Shown here one piece after another: positions 26,008 through 34,700 of a DNA stretch of 64,000 bases. A model generated the notes under the pieces. It was given only the letters and a program-made list of their open reading frames with translations, ran no database searches and was not told where the DNA came from. Both the position numbers and the translations under genes were made by a program. The stretch covers positions 18,388 through 82,387 of the forward strand of contig JAIBEZ010000095.1 in assembly GCA_019459485.1 (NCBI GenBank), read 5' to 3'. The stretch comes from Prolixibacteraceae bacterium. GTDB taxonomy: Bacteria > Bacteroidota > Bacteroidia > Bacteroidales > Prolixibacteraceae. How positions within the stretch are numbered: position 1 is the stretch's first letter; every line of letters starts with the position of its first letter.

Positions 26008-26388
26008 ATGGAAAAGAAACCTTTATTATATGAATCGGCCTGTATTTTCAGTATTGCAGGAAGCAGCATCGGCTTTATTGGCATGTTAATAACCACTGTT
26101 TTTTTTAAAACTGTTACTGAAAAAATTGTGGAGTTTACAAATATTACTGCCGCAGAACGCCTCAGCCCGCTATATTTTGCTTTATTAATGGCCGCTTTCA
26201 GCATTTCACTCACGGGAGCTATTAAACTTTACCGAATGCAACGTGCCGGTTTATATTTTTACCTGGTTGCTCAGTTAATAATCCTTTTCTTACCGGTTAT
26301 CTGGCTCGGTTCAAACGCATTTTCAGTTACCAATGCCATTTTCACTGTACTATTTTCAGGAGTTTACATTTATTATCATAAAGCATGA
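26008..26388 (+). CDS. Four-helix membrane protein, hypothetical
   Basis: 126 aa with four hydrophobic segments (about 10-34, 55-74, 83-103, 107-123). No named family was recognised; the topology resembles small DoxX- or DUF4064-like integral membrane proteins. Its stop overlaps the start of the next gene in an ATGA (26385-26388), so the two are translationally coupled, and a role linked to the exported isomerase is possible but unproven. Confidence 0.65.
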   Translation: MEKKPLLYESACIFSIAGSSIGFIGMLITTVFFKTVTEKIVEFTNITAAERLSPLYFALLMAAFSISLTGAIKLYRMQRAGLYFYLVAQLIILFLPVIWLGSNAFSVTNAIFTVLFSGVYIYYHKA

Positions 26389-27341
26389 ACCGACGTGGTT
26401 TTATCCAGACAACCGGCCTTTCGGCGGCGGGAATTTGCCTTGCAGGTGCAGGAATGGCAAATTCAATTTTAAATTCCAAAGTAGTTAAACGCCCCATTTG
26501 CGCGTTTACCAAATGCCTGCAATTCCTGACGTTTGACGAAGTGGGCGAAGTACTTGCCCAATTGGGTTTCGACGGTGCTGATATGCCGGTGCGTCCGGGC
26601 GGACAGGTTGAACCTGAAGAAGTTAAAACCGGATTGCCGCTGGCCGTTAAAACACTGCGAAAATATGGCATGGAAATCCCGATGATCGTAACAGCAATTA
26701 CCAATCCGGCTGATCCAATTTCCATCGCAATTCTTCAGGCTGCAGCCGATTCAGGAATAAAATATTACCGTACAGGCTGGTTAAAATACGACGAGTCAAA
26801 ATCCATCGATAAAAACCTCGATGAACACCGGAAAACCATTGAAAAGCTGGCTGAACTGAATGAAAAACTCGGCATTCACGGCGACTACCAAAACCATTCA
26901 GGCGCTTCTGTTGGTTCTCCTGTTTGGGATATTTATGAGCTGATGAAAAACGTCGATCCAAAACATATGGGCGTTCAGTACGACATCCGGCACGCAATTG
27001 TTGAAGGCGCTTATTCCTGGAAACTTGGCATGAAACGGATTGCTCCCTGGATCACCACCATCGACATCAAAGATTTTGTGTGGGCCAAAAACGAAAAAAA
27101 TGTGTGGCGTCACTCGAATGTTCCGCTGGGCGAAGGCATGGTCAGTTTCGACGAATTCCTGAAGGAATATGCCAGTCTGAAAGTGGAAGCGCCAATCAGT
27201 ATTCACTACGAATACGATCTGGGTGGTGCTGAATTGGGCAAAAAGGAAACGACTATGAACCCGACGAAAATTTACGAAATGATGAAAAAAGATCTCATCT
27301 GGTTAAGGGAAGCCCTGAAAAACCGACAGATTCAGCACTGA
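26385..27341 (+). CDS. Tat-exported sugar phosphate isomerase/epimerase, second copy
   Basis: 318 aa. Twin-arginine start (NRRGFIQTTG, residues 2-11, then a hydrophobic stretch to about 24) followed by the same TIM-barrel family as the gene at 14392, but only distantly similar in sequence. Motifs: LGFDGADMPV near 63-72, HGDYQNHSGA near 165-174, VQYDIRHAI near 197-205, IDIKDFVWA near 226-234 and IHYEYDLGG near 273-281. The His, Glu and Asp positions match metal-binding sites of this family. It is coupled to the membrane-protein gene by a four-base overlap. Substrate unknown; 3-keto-sugar or inositol chemistry in the periplasm is the usual guess for such Tat-exported members. Confidence 0.84.
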   Translation: MNRRGFIQTTGLSAAGICLAGAGMANSILNSKVVKRPICAFTKCLQFLTFDEVGEVLAQLGFDGADMPVRPGGQVEPEEVKTGLPLAVKTLRKYGMEIPMIVTAITNPADPISIAILQAAADSGIKYYRTGWLKYDESKSIDKNLDEHRKTIEKLAELNEKLGIHGDYQNHSGASVGSPVWDIYELMKNVDPKHMGVQYDIRHAIVEGAYSWKLGMKRIAPWITTIDIKDFVWAKNEKNVWRHSNVPLGEGMVSFDEFLKEYASLKVEAPISIHYEYDLGGAELGKKETTMNPTKIYEMMKKDLIWLREALKNRQIQH

Positions 27342-27820
27342 TAAAACTGCCCACCGAAAGTTTGTATATCACCAATTATGCGCCTTGCAAATTTGAATTT
27401 ACAATAGAGTGAAACCACTCTGGTAATTCATACAATAAATATTTTTGCAACTTTTAAAGGCCAGGCTATGCTCTGGCTTTTCTGCTAAATTCCAGCTTCT
27501 TACAGCAATAAATTAGAATCAATCTATTATCATGCTGCCATTTACAGAATAAATAATAAAATTCAAATATTAAAAGATATTATCATCTTAATATGCGAAC
27601 AAATTAATTCGTTCTCCGTATATTTGATCTTTCAGCATTTTAACAAGAAATAAATTCCGCAAATTTCAATGCCTATGTTACCTAAATTCAAACCTTCCCC
27701 ATAATTATTCAATCTTTTTCACATTGTATTTTCATTGGCAAAATATGTCTTTGCTGACATTGTATAATTCAATTCACAACTTTTCTCTCAAAATTTTTAT
27801 AAACTCTAAAAACAATAATT
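27342..27820. other. Intergenic region ahead of the surface-protein island
   Basis: 479 bases without a gene. It contains a weak hairpin for the upstream isomerase (27457-27480, GGCCAG/CTGGCT with TTTT) and, near the right end, a TTG (27724-27726) and TGTCTTTG (27746-27753) separated by 19 bases, a near-consensus promoter for the collar-protein gene. The rest is AT-rich with nothing recognisable. Confidence 0.5.
27456..27484 (+). terminator. Weak hairpin terminator
   Basis: AAGGCCAG (27457-27464) pairs with CTGGCTTT (27473-27480) with one G-T pair, an eight-base loop and a short T-run. Probably ends the isomerase transcript. Confidence 0.55.
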
Positions 27821-28693
27821 ATGAAATCCACAATTTTACTTTTCCTTTTGGCAGTTACAAGTGTTGCATTATATGCACAAAACGGTATTGGTTTTCAGGG
27901 CATTGCCCGCGATCCTCAAGGCAATGCAATTGCAGGTCAAACGATTTCAGTAAAGTTTACGATTGGTACTTTTACTGAAACACAAAACATTGATACTGAT
28001 AATTTTGGTGTTTTCAGTGCTACCATTGGTACTGTAAATACAACTGCATTTAACAATCTGGTTTTTGCAAATATTACTGACAACCTCAAAGTTGAGGTTG
28101 ATGGGACAACGATTTACGACGATAAATTTAATACAGTTCCTTATGCAAAAGCATCTGAAAATGGTGTTCCATCAGGAACAATAGTGCCTTTTGCCGGACC
28201 AAAAAGTAATATTCCGGTGGGTTGGTTGTATTGCGACGGAACTTCATACGCAAGCACAGGAATGTACGGAAAACTTTATACTGCAATTGGTTTTTCATGG
28301 GGAAATGATGGCGGAAAATTTCGGGTTCCCGATTTAAGGGGTTATTTTCTGAGGGGTGTTGCTGATGGAACTGCTGTTGATCCTGACAGAGCTGCACGTA
28401 CAGCAAAATATGCTGGTGGAAATACCGCTGACAATGTTGGGTCCTACCAAACAGACAATTTCGCAAGCCATAATCATACGGGAAGTACAAGTGAAAATGG
28501 AGCTCATACTCATGGAATTGGTACCAGAGGATTTGAGACAAATGGTTCCACTGGTGCTGATGGTTCCGGTGACGATAGTAATATACGTACCCAAACGGCA
28601 GGTAGTCATTCACATTCGCTGAATATCAATGCCAATGGTGGTTCTGAGACCCGTCCGGAGAATGCTGGTGTGATTTTTATCATTAAAATATAA
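27821..28693 (+). CDS. Secreted phage-tail-collar-like protein
   Basis: 290 aa. Signal peptide (MKSTILLFLLAVTSVALYAQ, cut after residue 20). Residues about 21-115 form a beta domain with the GIGFQGIARDPQGNAIAGQ pattern that opens many exported Bacteroidota proteins. Residues about 118-290 are a tail-collar domain: PSGTIVPFAG, GWLYCDGTSY near 137-146, FRVPDLRGYFLRG near 166-178, and a histidine-rich HNHTGSTSENGAHTHGIGT tract near 217-235, ending in RPENAGVIFIIKI. Collar domains are known from phage tail fibres and trimerise around metal ions. No T9SS sorting domain was seen. It stands 21 bases before the giant LamG gene and is probably in its operon. Confidence 0.82.
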   Translation: MKSTILLFLLAVTSVALYAQNGIGFQGIARDPQGNAIAGQTISVKFTIGTFTETQNIDTDNFGVFSATIGTVNTTAFNNLVFANITDNLKVEVDGTTIYDDKFNTVPYAKASENGVPSGTIVPFAGPKSNIPVGWLYCDGTSYASTGMYGKLYTAIGFSWGNDGGKFRVPDLRGYFLRGVADGTAVDPDRAARTAKYAGGNTADNVGSYQTDNFASHNHTGSTSENGAHTHGIGTRGFETNGSTGADGSGDDSNIRTQTAGSHSHSLNINANGGSETRPENAGVIFIIKI

Positions 28694-28714
28694 ACGTAAC
28701 CTTAACTCTTTACC

Positions 28715-31700
28715 ATGAAAAGGTTACTATTGATTATTTTATCAATGGGCTTGATTTACATTTCCGGGGCGCAGGTTTTATCGCCTGTGATGACTGGAAA
28801 CGTAACGGGCCAGAAAGTCCTTTCCGACAGGAAAGTTTCTTTCAACGTGGGTTCTCCCATCCCTTACCTTTATAAAGGCGGGACTTCTACAAAACTTCAG
28901 GTTGGTTTCCCATACAATGCATTGTACATGGATCGGACTTTTCCGGGAGAATTATTCGTTTCGAAAGGCTATTTCCCGGACCAGATTCAATTGAGATGGG
29001 AAGTTTCAAACAATTCAGCACTTATTGACCATTTCGAAATTTTCAGGAAAAAACTCAACGAAACCGATTCGGTGTGGGTTGACAATGTGGTTGGCACCGG
29101 GCGAAAATGGGAAGATTTTTATGCCGAAGCAAACGAAATCTATCAATACACAGTCATTGCAATTGGCATTCCTGGAGAACAACGTGCAGGATATACAAAC
29201 ATTGAAGGAATCGGGTTCCGCACTCCTTTGGCCACGATAACCGGTCGTGTTAGTTTTACAGGAGGCAACGGAGTTAAAAACGTGGTTATCACGGCTTCCA
29301 CTGATGACAAAGTGCCAGCACAAAGTCTAAGTTTGTCAGGTTCCTCTTACATTGAAATTCCTCAAAAAACCAATGCTGATTTTTCGGGAGGATTTACCTT
29401 TCAGGCTTATCTGAAATTTTCATCCACCGCTGATGCCGGTATTTTTAGTAAAGATTCGAACTTCGAACTGAATTATACCAGCCAAAAATTCGTATTTAAA
29501 GTGGGTAGCCAAACCGTGGAATTGCCATATGTTGTTCCAACAGATAAATTCATACATATTTCGGCGGTTTATGATGGAAGTTCAGCAAAGATTTACATTC
29601 CCATCAAAACATTAAATGGTCAGAATCAATTAATTGATTCATTGCTGTCGGTTACATCAGCGATTTCGAATCCCATTTCAGCAAATGGGAACAGCATTTT
29701 TTTAGGTAAAGTAAACACCACCTATTTTAATGGAAATATTGATGAAGTTAGGTTATGGAGTCGTGCACATACCAAAGACGAAATTCTGACCGATTTTAAC
29801 CGGTATTTAATCGGAAAAGAAGATGGCATTTATGCATATCTGAGAATAAATGAAGGATTCGGCAAACGCATTTACGATATTGCCAGGAATGGATCGTATT
29901 TCAACGAAAACCATGGAGACTTTAAAGGTGGAAGCGTTTCCTGGTCTTCTGTTTTCCCAACGATCGATCAGTTGGGGAACAGGGGAATTACCGACAAGGA
30001 AGGGAACTACATTATTCCGGGAGTGCCATTTTTAACAGATGGTTCTGCCTATAAATTCACTCCCATGCTCGCTCCTCATGAATTTGATCCGGGATATAAA
30101 ATTTTATTTTTAAGCGAGAATGCAGTCGTTCATAACAACATCAACTTCACTGATATTTCATCTTTCAATGTCAACGGATCGGTTGTTTACCGAAACACGA
30201 CAAAGGGTGTAAAGGGAGTTCAGATATTAATTGACGGGCAACCGGTTTACGGACCGGATACAAGAGAAGAAGTGACCGATGAACAAGGACTTTTTGAAAT
30301 TCAGGTGCCAATAGGGGCTCATTTTATCAGTCTCCGAAAAGATGGCCACAGTTTCGATTTGGGCGGGAGATGGCCATACGATGAAGCTCATCCCGACTCA
30401 ATTATCCGTCATGATTTTAACCAGAACCTGACATTCGGAAAAGCCTTTAGCGATACTACATTAATTACCGTTGTAGGGCGCGTAATTGGCGGAACCAGCA
30501 GCAATACTATCGCTTTTGGTTTTGGAGAGTCGGTAAATAACATTGGGAAAGCGACCATTACACTTGACCATAGCAGTTCGAATCCGGAACTAAATTTTGA
30601 CAATCTTGGTGACGGATTGGGTACGTCTGAAATTGCCTACACCATCGTTAATAAAATAGATCCTCCGGACATCCGTACAACCAAAGATATTAAGCACTTT
30701 ATGAATCGCACGGATATTGAAACAAAGATATTTACGTCTTCTGAATCCGGCGAATTTGTTGCAAAACTGATTCCCGAAAAATTTGTGATTGTAGATATTG
30801 ATGTTGACAACGACGCAGCAAACGACGTCAAAAATTTCTTTGGAAACAGGGTAATTGATTTGTCTGTCAATCCTACATTAAAAAAGGAATACCTGGTTGA
30901 TAAGGATAATAAGAAGCTCGATTCGCTGGAATACCACGTAAAACTGAATTATATTTATCAGACACCTCCTGATATTAGCGTAACCAATAAAGATGACACG
31001 CAGGTTTTTTATGGTGAAAAGGAAATTTTGTTCACCAATCCGGTGAATGGGGCACAGACCAACATAATCGTTGCCGACCATTTTAAATATCCGGTTTTTG
31101 AAATGATGAAAAACTATTCGCCAAAAATATCGGTATTCGAGTCTTATCACAATTTCGATACGGGTGAAGATACCCGTCAATCGGTAAAGGAAGCGGAGAT
31201 TAAGATCATCAACGATCTTGCTATTTCGGAGACCCAAAAAGTTTATCAGCTTAAACCGGAAATGAATGGTGAAATATTGCATTCATTCAAGGTTGGTGTG
31301 CCGAATATCGCAAAAAGTGTAAACGACGGTACCTCGTTTACCAAAACCATGCAAATCAATGTAACGGTTGACGGAAACACTTTTGCATGGCAACCGGGTG
31401 GTGAGTTTTACCGGGCATACATTATCGGGCAACGCCCAAAAGGAAATAATTTCTATACGGAAGGACCACAAATTCCTGAAATTATATTGCGCGATCCCCC
31501 GGGATCAAAATCATCCGCTTATATTGAAAAAGGATCTAGTTATTCGGTCAGCTCAAAATTTTCAACCAATTTCGACAATGGCTCCGGTTTCGGCGCCGAA
31601 ATTCTATTGGGTGTTGAAGTAGCTGCCGGTGGCGGTCTGGCCGGACCTGTTATAAAAACAGATACAAAAAATTCAGGAAAAACCGGATTGAGTTTTTCAA

Positions 31701-34700
31701 CCTCCATCAATGAAGAAGGTGAATATGTTCAAACCTACGAGTTTTCGGAAAGGATAGAAACCAGTTCCGATCCGGGAGTTGTTGGTTCAATGGGCGATAT
31801 ATACATCGGCAAGAGTTATAACTATTTCTATGGCGAAACCGATTACCTGAAAATTGTGCCTTATGATCTGGCGACGACGAACGGAATAATCGCACTTGGA
31901 GATTCGGAGTTGAAAAATACACAGTTCACAATCGGAATTGTTGATGGCTTCATCATGAATCCGGATAACTCTGACACCTATTTTAATTATACCCAGGCCC
32001 ATATCTTAAATAAACTACTTCCTGAAATTGAAAGCCGCAGAAATAATTTATTCTTAACTTCTTTGAGGACAGATGGAACCTTGAAGTACAAATCTGAAAT
32101 TGCAGCCTCCGATTTAAGATACGGAATTGCTCACAGCTATAAAGTGGTGGCTACGCCTGCCGATACAACGGTTTACGGATACTATAAAATGACGGCTACT
32201 GACAGCATTCTGACTTATTCGTTCAGGCCAGAAAAAATAACAGTGGAGGATATCAATAAAATCAAAAATGGAACAATCTATGAAAATGACTCGATCCGAT
32301 ATTACAATACTCAAATTGGAATCTGGATCGATGCAATACGATTGAACGAATCGGAAAAAGCAATTGCCATAAAGAACAATGTTTTGGAACAAAACATTTC
32401 CTTTGATGGTGCAGTTGGCTCTATCAGCCGAAAAGAACTCCAGACCATTTCATACAACAGTGAAGAGTCGCGAACAAAAAACATGCATTTCGGAGCTCAG
32501 GGATCTGTTGGATTTACATTTAACAGCACCGGAGTTATTGCCACGGGAGAAATAAGTATTTCTCATTCACTGGGGGTTAGTTCCGGCGAAAGTTCGACAC
32601 AAACCATGGAATATGGCTATACTCTGGAAGACGGGAATGTTGGCGATTATTACAGTATAAATGTATTCCGGCGAAAAGATAACGGCGTATATAAAGCGAC
32701 CGACCTGCAGGAAACTAAAACTTCAATGCCAATCGGGTTTGATTTTAGCAGTCTTGGTGCCGGAGTTGCTCTGGTCGGTGGCGGTATTGCAGTAGCTGCA
32801 TCTGCTTCGTACAGCGCGGGTGGCGGAATTCCGATTGTAGCCGGTGCCGCAGTGATGGCAGTGGCTGCGGGCTTGTCCTACATCCCTTATGTCAGCTTCC
32901 TTGATAAAGTCAAGGAGGAAGGCGCCTTATTCAAACCAGGCGATATCCGGGTATCCAGCTTTGACATTTCAAGTCCTATATTTTCCACGCTTGGGGGACA
33001 GACCATGTGCCCTTATGAAGGTACGGAACAAACGTTCTTCTACAAGGAAAATGATAAAAATATAGTTCTGCACAAGGCAACCCTCCAACGTGAAAAACCG
33101 GAAATTACAGCCGAACCGGTGGAAATATTCAATGTTCCTTCAACAGAGGCGGCACTGTTTAATGTCAAACTTACCAACAATACCGAAAGTGGAGATGATC
33201 AGTGGTATGCGTTGATTGTGGACGAACGGACCAACCAAAAAGGCGCATTGGTATTAATCGACGGTGAATTTTCGCAAAAACTAATTTATGTACCTGCAAA
33301 TACAACAGTTACAAAATTGGTAACCGTTCAGCCAAGTAACCCATCGGTAATGGATTTTGAGAACATTGGGTTAATCCTGCACTCCGTGTGTCAGTTCGAT
33401 CCTACCGATTTTATTGCAGAGATTTCTGATACCGTATCCATTTCAGCTCATTTTCAACCGGCCTGTACGAATGCCGAAATTCTTGAGCCTTTGAACAACT
33501 GGGTGGTAAACGTGCGCGATCAGGATACATTGACTGTTCGTATCGGCAATTACAATCTGGCTCATCAGTCATTCCAGAGCTTAAGGTTTGAGTACAAGGC
33601 AAGTTCGGGAAATATCTGGGTTCCGGTTAAGTATTTTGTGAACGATCCTTTATTGGCAAATACGGATGAGATAGCTGATACCATTCTCATTAACGACCAG
33701 ACCTTTGTTTCATTCGACTGGGACATGACCAACATGAATGACCGGTCGTATGACATGAGAGTGGTTTCTACCTGTACCGACTTTTCCGAAAATGAATCGG
33801 TCATTCTCACCGGTATCCTCGACGGCCAGCGACCCCAGGTTTTTGGCACACCACAACCTGCTGATGGAATCCTGAATGTGGATGAAAACATTAGCCTCCG
33901 GTTTAACGAACCCATTGAAGGTGGCTTATTAAACCAGTTTAATTTTGATGTAAAAGGAACATTGAATTATTATCTTCTAAAACACGAAGCATATCTGCGG
34001 TTTAACGGGTCTACCGATTATGCATCCATTCAGGAAGGATTAGCCTTTAATAACAAGTCGTTTACGATTGAATTTTGGGTAAAACCCATTGATTACGGAA
34101 ATTCCGTGATTTTCTCGCAGGGAAACGACCCGGCTACAAGTCTGGAAATTGGCCTAAATGACGGATTTAAAACCTACTTCAAAATTGGCAATTTAAACTA
34201 CGAAGTACCTTTCCAGTTTAGTCCAACAGTACCATCTGAAGCCTGGCAACATTTGGCCTACGTATTCGATTACGAAACCGGTGATGTATTTATTTATCAG
34301 AACGACAAGATTATTCTGGAAGTCCGCGGGGCAAGTGTGACGTATAACAACTCCGGAAAAATCTATATCGGTAAATCATCGGTTACCGGGGCCGGTTATT
34401 TCGAAGGAAGTATCCATGAGTTGCGCATTTGGTCGAAATTTTTGTCGCTGGGCGAAGTTTATGCAAGGCAATATACTGCCCTCTCAGGAAACGAAGTTAG
34501 CCTGTACGGTTACTGGCCGATGGATGAAGCTTTTGGTAAACTTGCAATTGACAAGGCAGCCAACCGCCACATGGAAATCGTCGTGCCATGGGGAGTATAT
34601 CCTGGTGGATCATCATGGGATTTCAGCGGGAACAATTTCCTTGAATTCAATACCGGTTACTTTGCCATAATTCCTGAAATGGATTACACGCTGGAATTCT

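Noticed and set aside
27821..28693. Collar protein as the sign of a prophage
   Set aside because: No integrase, terminase, capsid or tail genes are nearby, and the protein has a Sec signal peptide.
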